This document shows positions 8,317 through 17,029 of a stretch of DNA of 64,000 nucleotides, one piece after another. Numbering within the stretch: position 1 is the first letter of the stretch; each line of letters opens with the position of its first letter. The notes beneath the pieces are model-generated. The model worked only from the letters and a program-made list of their open reading frames with translations. It was not told where the DNA came from and made no database searches. Position numbers and translations under genes: made by a program. Source of the DNA: an uncultured Pelagimonas sp. (GTDB lineage Bacteria; Pseudomonadota; Alphaproteobacteria; Rhodobacterales; Rhodobacteraceae); the NCBI GenBank assembly GCA_947497905.1, contig CANMIH010000004.1, positions 186,001 to 250,000 of the forward strand, read 5' to 3'.

Positions 8317-9372
8317 TCAGCGCAGTCGATTTTCGGTTTTTCCGTCGAAGAAGAGTGCATTGGAGGGATCAAAAGTAACCGAGACACGGCTCCGCTCGGG
8401 TATCTCTTCGTCACCGCTTGTCTCGACAACGATTTTCTCGCCACTCTCAGTGAGCAGATAGTCATAGGCCACGCCACCCAAACGCTCGCGAATGTCGAGC
8501 AGCAACGCGTCTCCGTCAGAAATGTTCAGGTTTTGAGGTCGGACGCCAACAAGAACGGGTGCCCCCTGTTGAGGCAGCGATACAGGGGCCGGGATCGTTT
8601 GTTTCAGAGCAGGAATGTGCACCTGATCCCCTTCAACGACACCATGAAGAAAGTTCATGCTGGGTGAGCCGATAAATCCTGCAACAAATTTGTTGTCCGG
8701 GTCTTTGTACAGATCCATCGGCGCGCCAACCTGTTCAACCCGCCCGGCACGCAGAACCACAATCTTGTCGGCCAGTGTCATGGCCTCGACCTGATCATGG
8801 GTCACATAGATCATGGTGGCACCAATTTCTTTGTGCAGGCGCGCGATCTCGACCCGCATGTCGACGCGCAGTTCCGCGTCAAGGTTCGACAGGGGTTCGT
8901 CGAACAAAAACACCTCGGGTCCGCGCACAATGGCCCGCCCAATAGCCACACGCTGACGCTGACCGCCGGAGAGGGCCTTGGGTTTGCGTTTCAGATAATC
9001 GTCCAGTTTCAGGATGCGGCTGGCCTCGCCAACTTTTTCCTTGATTTCGGCCTTTGGATGGCCGTTCATGCGCAGCCCGAACCCCATGTTTTCTTCAACC
9101 GTCATATGGGGATATAGCGCATAGGTCTGGAACACCATCGCGACCCCGCGATCTGAGGCGTCCATTGTGGTCACGTCGCGCGTGCCAATGTTGATCTGGC
9201 CGCCGCTGGTCTCTTCGAGCCCGGCAATCATGCGCAGCAGGGTGGATTTGCCACAGCCTGAAGGGCCTACAAACACACAGAATTCACCCTCGTCGATTTG
9301 CAGATCGACGTTATGGATCACCTGTGTTTCGCCGTAGCGTTTAACAGCATTGTTCAATGTGACGCCGGACAT
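8317..9372 (-). CDS. Sugar ABC transporter ATP-binding protein (UgpC/MalK type)
   Basis: Cytoplasmic ATPase subunit of a carbohydrate importer, 351 residues. Walker A (GPSGCGKST), Q-loop (MVFQTYALYPHM), signature LSGGQRQR, Walker B (VFLFDEPLSNLD) and H-loop (YVTHDQVEA) are all canonical. The C-terminal ~110 residues form the MalK-type TOBE/OB domain. It is downstream of the IclR gene and in the same operon, while its membrane and binding-protein partners lie on the opposite strand from 10317. It presumably energises that importer, although UgpC-type ATPases can serve several sugar systems. Confidence 0.9.
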   Translation of the reverse strand: MSGVTLNNAVKRYGETQVIHNVDLQIDEGEFCVFVGPSGCGKSTLLRMIAGLEETSGGQINIGTRDVTTMDASDRGVAMVFQTYALYPHMTVEENMGFGLRMNGHPKAEIKEKVGEASRILKLDDYLKRKPKALSGGQRQRVAIGRAIVRGPEVFLFDEPLSNLDAELRVDMRVEIARLHKEIGATMIYVTHDQVEAMTLADKIVVLRAGRVEQVGAPMDLYKDPDNKFVAGFIGSPSMNFLHGVVEGDQVHIPALKQTIPAPVSLPQQGAPVLVGVRPQNLNISDGDALLLDIRERLGGVAYDYLLTESGEKIVVETSGDEEIPERSRVSVTFDPSNALFFDGKTENRLR

Positions 9373-9385
9373 GGGGGACTCCTGT

Positions 9386-10174
9386 TTAACCCGGAAACTG
9401 CCAAGAGGCGGCGGCTTCGGCGATATCAGTTGCGGTTTGCGTCAGTGCGGGCTGCAGGGTGCGCAGGCCGTCCAACGTATTGCGTTGCGTGGATGTGGTG
9501 ATCGACATCGCCCCAAGAACGCGACCTGTGTCGCTTATGATCGGTGCGGCGATGCAAATAATGCCGGGTTCGTGCTCTTCTCGGTCAAAGGCGATCCCTT
9601 CGGCCCGAATCTGATCAAGATCCGCAAGCAATGTCTCAGGCGTTGTAAGTGTGTGATCGGTATGGCGGAAAAAGCTCTGTTTCTGCACGGCTTCGGCACG
9701 CTCAGCGTCGCTGAGAAAGGCCATCATGGCTTTGCCCACTCCGGTGCAATATCCAGGTCCAACCTTGCCGGCCGCCGAGAACATCTCAATCGGTTTGGTG
9801 GCATTGCGTTTGTCGACATAGAGAACTTGTCCGCCATCAAGTTGTGCCAGGTGAATGGTCTCACCAACCTCAGCGGACAGAGCATCCAGAAATGGGCGGG
9901 CAATCGGTGCAAGCGAGCTTTGTTGCCACGCCGCATGGGCCAGGCGGACAAGTCGAAGACCGGGCGCATAGGTCTGCCTGGCCTCATCATAGGCCAGCAT
10001 GCCCTGATTGGTGAGCGTTTGCAGTAACCGGTAAAGCGTGGCCTTGGGATGGGGTGAATCGCTTAACAATTCGCCAAAGCGAACCGGGCGGCCGTATCCC
10101 GCGACCATATCCATAATTTCAAGGGCCTTGCCCACGGTTCCATCGCCCGTGCGCTGTGGCTTGGTTTCACCCAT
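9386..10174 (-). CDS. IclR-family transcriptional regulator of the galactoside genes
   Basis: A 262-residue protein with an N-terminal winged helix (about 14-75, including SDSPHPKATLYRLLQTLTNQG) and a C-terminal IclR effector domain with the conserved GPGYCTGVGKAMMAFL segment (around residue 140). It is divergent from the galactoside importer/hydrolase operon and shares the regulatory gap that holds a promoter and two 16-bp direct repeats. Repression relieved by a sugar acid or galactose intermediate is the simplest model, since IclR proteins often control sugar-acid pathways; this is inference from position. It is followed after 13 bases by the transporter ATPase gene. Confidence 0.88.
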   Translation of the reverse strand: MGETKPQRTGDGTVGKALEIMDMVAGYGRPVRFGELLSDSPHPKATLYRLLQTLTNQGMLAYDEARQTYAPGLRLVRLAHAAWQQSSLAPIARPFLDALSAEVGETIHLAQLDGGQVLYVDKRNATKPIEMFSAAGKVGPGYCTGVGKAMMAFLSDAERAEAVQKQSFFRHTDHTLTTPETLLADLDQIRAEGIAFDREEHEPGIICIAAPIISDTGRVLGAMSITTSTQRNTLDGLRTLQPALTQTATDIAEAAASWQFPG

Positions 10175-10222
10175 TTTGTCGTCCTCCCGCTCTCTCCCCC
10201 AGATACTTCGGTGAAGAGAGTG

Positions 10223-10252
10223 TTGACAGGCTTAGCGCGAATCTCGCATAGT
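10223..10252 (+). promoter_or_regulatory. Sigma-70-type promoter of the galactoside operon
   Basis: TTGACA (10223-10228) is a perfect -35 hexamer, followed after 18 bases by CATAGT (10247-10252), a four-of-six match to the -10 consensus. It lies in the divergent gap upstream of the binding-protein gene and directly before the operator repeats, so a bound regulator would cover the transcription start. Confidence 0.55.
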
Positions 10253-10286
10253 TTCAATAGTTGGAAATTGGTTTCATTATTTGGAA
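10251..10286. promoter_or_regulatory. Tandem 16-bp repeats, candidate IclR operator
   Basis: GTTTCAATAGTTGGAA (10251-10266) and GTTTCATTATTTGGAA (10271-10286) match at 14 of 16 positions and are exactly 20 bases apart. Between them the sequence TGGAAATTGGTTTCA resembles the GGAAA/TTTCC dyads bound by IclR proteins. The position just after the promoter suits repression. Confidence 0.6.
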
Positions 10287-10316
10287 CTGCCAGCGTTTGG
10301 ACCTTGGGAGGATACA

Positions 10317-11570
10317 ATGCTAAAAACTTTTACCAAAGTTGCCGGGGCTCTGGCCCTGACAACGGCTATGGTGATGCCTGCAACTGCCGCTGAATTGAGC
10401 GGCACCCTGCGCATCATCTCGGACATGTCGAACCCGGCGCCGCGCGCGATCATGGAAGGTCTGGCGGCCGACTTTGATGCGATGCACCCGAACCTGACTG
10501 TGGAAGTTGACGTGGTGGACCGCGAAGCCTGGAAAAGCCAGATCCGCAACGCCCTGACCGCAAACTCACCGGATGTGGTGAACTGGTACGCCGCCAACCG
10601 CATGGGCCCCTATGTTAAAGCGGGCCTGTTTGAAGACATCTCAGACATGTATACTGGTGGCGATCTTCCGGGTCTGGACAGCGTCAAAGGCGCAATGACC
10701 CTCGACGATAAACAGTGGGGCGTGCCCTATACTTACTATCAGTGGGGCATCTATTACCGCGAAGATATCTTCAAAGAGCTGGGCCTGACTGAGCCTACTA
10801 CCTTTGACGAAGAAATCGCCAACTGCGCCAAAATCGTTGAATCCGGCCGCAAATGTTACACCATCGGGTCCAAGTTCCTTTGGACGGCCGGTGGCTGGTT
10901 CGACTACATGAACATGCGGACCAACGGTTTTGACTTCCACATGCAGCTGGCACGTGGCGAAGTGTCGTGGACCGATGATCGTGTGCGTGAGACCTTTGCC
11001 AATTGGCGCAAGCTGATCGACATGGGCGCGTTCATTGACGACCACCAGACCTATAGCTGGCAGGAAGCGCTGCCCTTTATGGTCAAAGGTGAAGCTGCCG
11101 CTTACCTGATGGGTAACTTCGTGGTGCCGCACCTGCGTGACGCGGGTCTGACAGATGATCAGATCGATTTTTATCAGTTCCCTCTGATTGCGGATGTGCC
11201 ACAGGGCGAAGATGCACCGACAGATACTTTCCACATCGCCTCGGGTGCGCAGAACAAAGAAGCGGCGCGTGCGTTCCTTCAGTTTGTGACTTCGCCTGAC
11301 GTACAGACCAAAATCAACGCGGGTGCAGGTCTGGGGCAGTTGCCTGTGAACGCCGCAGCCTCGGTTGATGATGATGAGTTCCTGAACCAGGGCTTTGACA
11401 TGCTGTCGAACAACGCCAAAGGCGGCATCGCGCAGTTCTTTGACCGTGATTTCCCAGCTGAAATGGCGGCGATTGGGATGGAAGGTCTGCAGGAGTTCAT
11501 GGTGTTCCCGGACAATCTGGACGATATCCTTGCACGTCTCGAAAGCTCGCGTAAGCGGATCTACAAGTAA
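10317..11570 (+). CDS. Sugar ABC transporter substrate-binding protein
   Basis: Periplasmic carbohydrate-binding protein (SBP family 1, UgpB/MalE type), about 417 residues. ATG 10317 has GGGAGG six bases upstream and opens a clear signal peptide: basic MLKTFTK, a hydrophobic core, and cleavage after PATAA. The mature part contains the usual SBP segments, such as SPDVVNWYAAN and the conserved KGEAAAYLMGNFV. It is the first gene of an operon with alpha- and beta-galactosidases, so the ligand is probably an alpha- or beta-galactoside oligosaccharide (melibiose, raffinose, algal galactan fragments). Two hairpins after the gene probably raise its mRNA level relative to the permeases. Confidence 0.88.
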   Translation: MLKTFTKVAGALALTTAMVMPATAAELSGTLRIISDMSNPAPRAIMEGLAADFDAMHPNLTVEVDVVDREAWKSQIRNALTANSPDVVNWYAANRMGPYVKAGLFEDISDMYTGGDLPGLDSVKGAMTLDDKQWGVPYTYYQWGIYYREDIFKELGLTEPTTFDEEIANCAKIVESGRKCYTIGSKFLWTAGGWFDYMNMRTNGFDFHMQLARGEVSWTDDRVRETFANWRKLIDMGAFIDDHQTYSWQEALPFMVKGEAAAYLMGNFVVPHLRDAGLTDDQIDFYQFPLIADVPQGEDAPTDTFHIASGAQNKEAARAFLQFVTSPDVQTKINAGAGLGQLPVNAAASVDDDEFLNQGFDMLSNNAKGGIAQFFDRDFPAEMAAIGMEGLQEFMVFPDNLDDILARLESSRKRIYK

Positions 11571-11580
11571 TCCGATCTCT

Positions 11581-11649
11581 GGGCGGAACAACGAACGCTG
11601 TTCTGCCCAACGCTTAACGTGCGAGGCGCGCCTATGTTGCGCGCCTCGC
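11581..11649 (+). repeat. Two adjacent hairpins between binding-protein and permease genes
   Basis: Stem 1 pairs GGGCGGAACA (11581-11590) with TGTTCTGCCC (11600-11609), one G-T pair. Stem 2 pairs GCGAGGCGCGC (11621-11631) perfectly with GCGCGCCTCGC (11639-11649). Neither has a T-run, so they look like intercistronic mRNA-stabilising stems, a usual device to keep binding protein in excess over permease. Partial termination is the alternative. Confidence 0.6.
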
Positions 11650-11668
11650 CTGCCTCAAAGGTTTGCCC

Positions 11669-12577
11669 ATGGCCGACATGTCTCACACTTGGATGCGCCG
11701 CAATCGCATGACCATCACACCGCTGCTGTTTTTGCTGCCGGGGATGCTGTTTTTTGCGGCCTATGTGATTATCCCGATTTTCCAGAGCTTCAATATCTCG
11801 CTTTATGAGTGGGATGGTTTGGGTGAGGCGACCTTTGTTGGTCTGCGCAACTACGAGGAGCTCGCCACGGACCGGGCGTTTGAAATCTCGCTTTGGAACA
11901 ATGTGAAATGGTTGCTGCTGTACCTTCTGGCGATCCCGGCGGGGCTGTTCATTGCCCTGTTCCTGAACCAGACTGTCACGGGTGTCCGGCTTTATAAATC
12001 ACTGTTTTTCTTTCCATTTGTGATTTCTCAAGTTGTTGTTGGCCTTGTTTTCTCGTGGTTCTATCTGCCAAATGATGGCTTGTTTGACATAATCTCGGGT
12101 TGGCTCGGCATTGATGTGCGCGGTGGGGTGTTGGGCAATCCCAACACCGCGACCTACGGTATTATTGCCGCGGGCCTTTGGCCCCAGACCGCCTATTGCA
12201 TGATCCTGTATCTGACCGGTCTGAATGCAGTCGATCCTGAACAGGTCGAAGCCGGCCGTTTGGATGGGGCCAAGGGCTGGCGGATGCTGTGGCATGTGAT
12301 CTTGCCTCAACTACGCCCCGCAACCTTCATTGCCTTTGTCGTCACCATCATTGGGGCGTTGCGGTCGTTTGACCTGATTTCGATTATGACCAATGGCGGA
12401 CCTTTTGGGTCGACCCGCGTGCTAAGCTTCTACATGTTTGAAAAGGCCCTGTCGGAATATGGCTTCCGTATGGGATATGGCTCGGCCATTGCCGTTGTCC
12501 TCTTCTTTATCATGTTGTTCTTCATCGCCTATTTCCTGTGGTCGATGTATCGCGACGAACGCGCAGCGCGTCGTTAA
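11669..12577 (+). CDS. Sugar ABC transporter permease (MalF/UgpA type)
   Basis: Inner-membrane permease of about 302 residues with six predicted transmembrane segments. The first is the LFLLPGMLFFAAYVIIPIFQ region and the last is near the C-terminus (VVLFFIMLFFIAYFLW). The EAA loop that docks on the ATPase is visible as EAGRLDGAKGWRMLWHVILP. ATG 11669 is preceded by AAAGG at proper distance. It sits between the binding protein and the second permease, and the three together form the galactoside importer with the ATPase at 8317-9372. Confidence 0.9.
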   Translation: MADMSHTWMRRNRMTITPLLFLLPGMLFFAAYVIIPIFQSFNISLYEWDGLGEATFVGLRNYEELATDRAFEISLWNNVKWLLLYLLAIPAGLFIALFLNQTVTGVRLYKSLFFFPFVISQVVVGLVFSWFYLPNDGLFDIISGWLGIDVRGGVLGNPNTATYGIIAAGLWPQTAYCMILYLTGLNAVDPEQVEAGRLDGAKGWRMLWHVILPQLRPATFIAFVVTIIGALRSFDLISIMTNGGPFGSTRVLSFYMFEKALSEYGFRMGYGSAIAVVLFFIMLFFIAYFLWSMYRDERAARR

Positions 12578-12590
12578 GGGAGGAAAAGAC

Positions 12591-13439
12591 ATGTTTCCGA
12601 CACCGATCCAAAAACAATCGCGCACGGCACAGCTCACCTATCAGTCCTTGCTGCCGCTGGCCCTGATCATGTGGCTCCTGCCGCTGCTCGCCGTCATGCT
12701 GTTCTCGATCCGGCCTTTGGCGGATTTCACCAATGGGAACTATTGGGGAGTTCCGTCATCCTTTGAGTTCTTCAACAACTATGGCCGCGTGTTCTTTGAA
12801 AGCGACATGCCGCGCTATCTGTGGAATTCGCTACTGATCACAGTGCCAACTGTGATCGGTGCGGTGGCTCTGTCCTGCATGACCGGATTTGCGCTTGGCA
12901 TCTATCGATTTCGGGGCAACCTGCTGATCTTCTTCATGTTCATTGCAGGGAACTTTGTGCCGTTCCAAATCCTCATGGTGCCAGTGCGCGACCTGACCGT
13001 CTCGGCGGGTCTGTATGATACCAAGTTGGGGCTGGTCCTGTTCCACATCGCCTTCCAGACCGGGTTTTGCACGTTGTTCATGCGCAATTTCATTCGCGCT
13101 TTGCCGTATGAGCTGATCGAGGCGGCGCGGGTAGAGGGCGTGGCGGAATGGCGGATTTTCTGGTTTGTTGTGCTTCCTCTGATGCGCCCGGCGATTGCGG
13201 CGCTGTCGGTTCTGATCTTCACCTTCATTTGGAATGACTATTTCTGGGCCGTAGTTCTGACGCAAGGCCCGGATGCCCAGCCTGTGACCGCCGGTATCAC
13301 CTCGTTTAACTCACAGTTTGTCGCGCAATATCACTTGATGAGCGCAGGCAGCATTGTGGCTGCTATCCCTCCGGTGGCGATGTTCTTCCTGATGCAACGC
13401 CACTTTATAGCCGGACTGACACTGGGGGCCGTGAAGTGA
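12591..13439 (+). CDS. Sugar ABC transporter permease (MalG/UgpE type)
   Basis: Second inner-membrane permease, about 282 residues and six transmembrane segments, with the EAA docking loop EAARVEGVAEWRIFWFVVLP. ATG 12591 follows GGGAGG closely; the open frame extends upstream into the previous gene, but that part has no permease character. The stop codon overlaps the GTG start of the alpha-galactosidase gene (GTGA), tying import to hydrolysis by translational coupling. Confidence 0.9.
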   Translation: MFPTPIQKQSRTAQLTYQSLLPLALIMWLLPLLAVMLFSIRPLADFTNGNYWGVPSSFEFFNNYGRVFFESDMPRYLWNSLLITVPTVIGAVALSCMTGFALGIYRFRGNLLIFFMFIAGNFVPFQILMVPVRDLTVSAGLYDTKLGLVLFHIAFQTGFCTLFMRNFIRALPYELIEAARVEGVAEWRIFWFVVLPLMRPAIAALSVLIFTFIWNDYFWAVVLTQGPDAQPVTAGITSFNSQFVAQYHLMSAGSIVAAIPPVAMFFLMQRHFIAGLTLGAVK

Positions 13440-15487
13440 AGACCTGGCGCTTTGATACTCCCAGTCAGACTTTGGTTCTGGCCTCTGAGGGTGGAGTGCC
13501 CCATGCCGTTTATTGGGGCCCATCCTTGCCTGAGTGTGATCTGGCGGAGATTACGAAGGCGGCGCGCAGCGATGTGACCGGCGGCATGTTGGATCATCTT
13601 GCGCCAATCTCTCTCTGCCCGGTTGAGGGTGACAGCCTGCATGCGCAGCCGGGATTGATGGCCTACCGTAACGGGACACTGATCAAACCGAAGTTCTGGC
13701 TTACTGCCGAAGCAGAGGACGGCTTTACATGTCAGGATGACGATCTTGGCCTGTCCCTGCGTCTGAAATTTGAGGTGAAAGGCGAGGTGATCGAAGCCTC
13801 ATCTCGGATGGTTTCCGAAGACGTCCTGACGGTTCACCACTTTGCCGCGCCAGTTTTGCCGGGACCTCAAAGTGGCAAGATCTTGCATTTCTCGGGCCGT
13901 TGGATCGGAGAATTCCGGCCGGAGCGCAGCCTTTGGGCGCCGGGGATTTTGACGCGCGAAGCGCGGACAGGACGCTCTGGCCATGAGCATCCACCACTGG
14001 CCTATTTTTGTGAGGCGGGTGCAACAAACACACAGGGGGTGGTCTTTGGCATGCACTACGGGTGGCCCGGTGGACATGTCATGCAGGCGGAAGAACTTCC
14101 TGATGGGCGGCGGCAAATCCAATGGGGGCACGCAAGGGGCACATACGGGTCCGGAACGGAGTTCGAGACCGGCGTGTTAGCCCTAAGCGTATCCAATCGA
14201 GGTTTGAACGGCTGCGCTACCGCGTTTCAGCGGCATTTGCGGGATGACGTCGTCATCTGGCCTGATGAAAATCGCCCACGTCCTGTGCATTACAATTGCT
14301 GGGAAGCGATCTATTTTGACCATGACATCAACGTATTGAAAGATATCGCCGACCGGGCCGCAGAACTTGGGGCGGAGCGGTTTGTGCTGGATGATGGTTG
14401 GTTTGGTAAACGCGATGACGATACATCCTCTTTGGGTGATTGGGATATCGATCCGCGTAAATGGCCCGATGGTCTCACCCCTTTTATCGCGCATGTTCAG
14501 CGCCTTGGCATGACGTTTGGTCTTTGGTTTGAACCAGAGATGGTCAATCTCAACAGCGATCTGGCCCGGGCGCATCCTGATTGGATTCTGGGGCCTGTAG
14601 ATCAGGTGGAAGGGCGCCAGCAACGTGTGCTGGATTTGGCAAATCCGGAGGTTCGGGAATATCTGTTTGATAAATTGGATGCCATCCTAACGACGGAAGA
14701 CATCGATTATATCAAGTGGGATCACAACCGGCTTCTGCCGGCTCCGGATGCGGCGCAGGCGCGTGGCCTATTAGAGCTTTTGTCGCGTCTCCGAGGGGCG
14801 CATCCTAACGTCGAGATTGAAAGCTGTGCTTCTGGTGGGGGACGCGTCGATGCCGGGATTTTGCGCCATACCCATCGCGTTTGGCTGTCTGACAGCAACG
14901 ACGCCTTGGAGCGCCTGCGGATCCAACATGATGCCGCGCTGATGTTGCCAATGGCTCTCACCGGAAGCCATGTCGGCCCGCGTGTTTGTCACACATCTGG
15001 GCGCAGCATCGATATGAAAATGCGGGCCTGGGTCGCAGCCCAGCGGCACATGGGTTTTGAGATGGACCCGCGCGAACTGACAGACAGCGAAGCAGAGGTT
15101 CTGCGCGAGATCACGCAGTGGTGGAAAGACAACCGCGATTGGCGGATGACGGCGGATATCCTGCGACTGGAGTGTTCAGACCCGGCAATCATTGCTGAAA
15201 TGAACCTAGCCCAAGAAGGGGATCGGTTTGTTGTTTTTGTGGGTCAGGCCCAAAGCTCGTCGCAGATCCTCCCGCGCCCGGTACGCCTGACCGGGCTTGA
15301 CCCGAGTGCCGAATACACACTCGTGTTGCGCACGCGTGCTGATGCACCAAGTTTGTCTCGCGAAACTCCGGCACTGAAACAAGAAGAGTTGCGGCTTAGC
15401 GGCGCTTATCTCATGCAGCAGGGGGTTGTTCTTCCGTGGAGCTTCCCCGAAACGATGCACGTGCTGGAAGGCACGCGCGTTTCGTGA
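13436..15487 (+). CDS. Alpha-galactosidase, GH36
   Basis: Hydrolyses terminal alpha-1,6-galactosyl residues (melibiose, raffinose family or algal galactosides) in the cytoplasm; no signal peptide is visible. The 683-residue length, N-terminal beta-sandwich and central TIM barrel fit GH36. The nucleophile lies in YIKWDHNR (D429) and the acid/base aspartate in the WLSDSNDALERL segment (residues 484-493), with the family's ESCASGGGR motif just before. It starts at GTG 13436, overlapping the permease stop by four bases. Substrates arrive intact through the adjacent importer, and the product galactose enters the kinase/aldolase route encoded downstream. Confidence 0.92.
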   Translation: MKTWRFDTPSQTLVLASEGGVPHAVYWGPSLPECDLAEITKAARSDVTGGMLDHLAPISLCPVEGDSLHAQPGLMAYRNGTLIKPKFWLTAEAEDGFTCQDDDLGLSLRLKFEVKGEVIEASSRMVSEDVLTVHHFAAPVLPGPQSGKILHFSGRWIGEFRPERSLWAPGILTREARTGRSGHEHPPLAYFCEAGATNTQGVVFGMHYGWPGGHVMQAEELPDGRRQIQWGHARGTYGSGTEFETGVLALSVSNRGLNGCATAFQRHLRDDVVIWPDENRPRPVHYNCWEAIYFDHDINVLKDIADRAAELGAERFVLDDGWFGKRDDDTSSLGDWDIDPRKWPDGLTPFIAHVQRLGMTFGLWFEPEMVNLNSDLARAHPDWILGPVDQVEGRQQRVLDLANPEVREYLFDKLDAILTTEDIDYIKWDHNRLLPAPDAAQARGLLELLSRLRGAHPNVEIESCASGGGRVDAGILRHTHRVWLSDSNDALERLRIQHDAALMLPMALTGSHVGPRVCHTSGRSIDMKMRAWVAAQRHMGFEMDPRELTDSEAEVLREITQWWKDNRDWRMTADILRLECSDPAIIAEMNLAQEGDRFVVFVGQAQSSSQILPRPVRLTGLDPSAEYTLVLRTRADAPSLSRETPALKQEELRLSGAYLMQQGVVLPWSFPETMHVLEGTRVS

Positions 15488-15513
15488 TGCAAAACAAAGA
15501 GCAGGAGATCATC

Positions 15514-16422
15514 ATGCCTCATTCTAACCAACTTGCCTGGGTCGCCGTAGACTGGGGAACCTCTCATGTGCGGGTGTGGTTGATGGATGCGGCGGGTGAG
15601 GTGATCCGCCAGACCCGATCCGACAAAGGCATGGGTGCGCTTGAGACCGCAGATTACGAGCCTACTCTTCTCGAGATGTTGGGAGATGATCTGAGCGGGC
15701 CTGTTCCCGTGATCATTTGCGGGATGGCCGGATCGCGTCAGGGCTGGGCCGAAGCTCCCTATTCGACGGTTCCTTGCAAAGCGCCGTCTCTTGAGGACGC
15801 AACGAAAGTCGAGACCCAAGACGCGCGGCTACAGGTCTACATTCTGCCCGGGATCAAACAGATGTCGCCCGCAGATGTGATGCGCGGCGAAGAAACCCAG
15901 ATTCGCGGGTTTTTGGCTGAAAATCCGAAATTTGACGGCATTCTGTGTCTGCCGGGAACCCATACAAAGTGGGTTCACATCAGTGCCGAAGAGGTCGTGA
16001 GCTTTCGTACCTTTATGACCGGCGAAATGTTTGCTCTTTTGGGTGAACATTCGGTTCTGCGTCATTCGGTTGCGACCGACGGTTGGGATGAAACCGCCTA
16101 TTTGACGGCGATCGACGATGCAATGTCACGTCCCGCCTCAATGGCCGCTGAGCTGTTTTCCCTGCGCGCCGAAGGGCTTCTGAACGATATGTCCGCCGAA
16201 ACCGCGCGGGCTCGCCTGTCCGGTTTGTTGATAGGCGCTGAGCTCGCTGCGGCACGCCCCTATTGGTTGGGGCAGGAAGTTGTTGTTCTGGGGGCGGCAG
16301 GTATTGCCCAAGCCTATCACACTGGTCTGCAGGCGCAGGGGGCGTTTGTTCGCACGGTACCCGCAGATGAACTTACTCTGGCGGGGCTGAGATCCGCCTG
16401 TTCAAAACTTGAAAGCATCTAA
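15514..16422 (+). CDS. dgoK: 2-dehydro-3-deoxygalactonokinase
   Basis: Phosphorylates 2-keto-3-deoxygalactonate (KDGal) with ATP to give KDPGal in the DeLey-Doudoroff galactose pathway. About 302 residues; the N-terminus WVAVDWGTSHVRVWLMD is the DgoK phosphate-1 loop, and CLPGTHTKWVHI and GEMFALLGEHSVLRHS are typical DgoK segments. ATG 15514 is preceded by AGGAG at six bases; ATG 15487, overlapping the alpha-galactosidase stop, is possible but lacks a site. Followed at once by the aldolase gene. Confidence 0.93.
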   Translation: MPHSNQLAWVAVDWGTSHVRVWLMDAAGEVIRQTRSDKGMGALETADYEPTLLEMLGDDLSGPVPVIICGMAGSRQGWAEAPYSTVPCKAPSLEDATKVETQDARLQVYILPGIKQMSPADVMRGEETQIRGFLAENPKFDGILCLPGTHTKWVHISAEEVVSFRTFMTGEMFALLGEHSVLRHSVATDGWDETAYLTAIDDAMSRPASMAAELFSLRAEGLLNDMSAETARARLSGLLIGAELAAARPYWLGQEVVVLGAAGIAQAYHTGLQAQGAFVRTVPADELTLAGLRSACSKLESI

Positions 16423-16423
16423 A

Positions 16424-17029
16424 ATGTCTCGCGAAATCATCGCCATCCTGCGCGGTCTGGAACCGCACGAAGCCCCAGCCATCACTGAGGTTTTGATCGA
16501 CGTTGGCATTACCAAGATCGAAGTTCCACTGAATTCGCCCCAGCCCTTCGACAGCATTGCAACGATGCTCAAACTTGCCGGGGATCGCGCTGTTGTCGGG
16601 GCGGGAACGGTTCTTGAGGTAGCAGATGTTGCGCGCTTAAAAGACATTGGCGCGCAGATGGTGGTGTCTCCGGATTGCTTTGCGGATGTCATTCGTGCCA
16701 CCAAGGCCGCAGGCATGCTGTCTTATCCCGGGGTGATGACCCCATCCGAGGCCTTTGCAGCATTGCGCGCCGGGGCAGATGGGTTGAAATTCTTCCCCGG
16801 CTTCAAACTTGGTATCGATGGGTTCAAAGCTCTGAGCGCCGTGTTGCCCAGCGGGACGAAAACCTATGCCGTTGGCGGTGCGTCACCCGAAAACTTTGCC
16901 GATTGGGCCGCCGCAGGGATTACCGGTTTTGGCATTGGAACTGCCATTTTTAAACCGGGATTTAGTCAGGCCGAGGTTGCAAAACGTACGGCGGAAATCG
17001 TCTCGGCCTATGATGAGGCCTTGGCATGA
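16424..17029 (+). CDS. dgoA: 2-dehydro-3-deoxy-6-phosphogalactonate aldolase
   Basis: Class I aldolase cleaving KDPGal to pyruvate and glyceraldehyde-3-phosphate. About 201 residues, a single (beta/alpha)8 barrel of the KDPG/KHG aldolase family. Landmarks are AILRGLEPHEA (catalytic Glu region of this family is nearby), GAGTVLE, and the Schiff-base lysine in DGLKFFPGFKLG. The galactonate form, rather than the Entner-Doudoroff Eda form, is favoured by its place after dgoK. ATG 16424 begins one base after the dgoK stop, and its stop overlaps the GH42 start (ATGA). Confidence 0.93.
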   Translation: MSREIIAILRGLEPHEAPAITEVLIDVGITKIEVPLNSPQPFDSIATMLKLAGDRAVVGAGTVLEVADVARLKDIGAQMVVSPDCFADVIRATKAAGMLSYPGVMTPSEAFAALRAGADGLKFFPGFKLGIDGFKALSAVLPSGTKTYAVGGASPENFADWAAAGITGFGIGTAIFKPGFSQAEVAKRTAEIVSAYDEALA

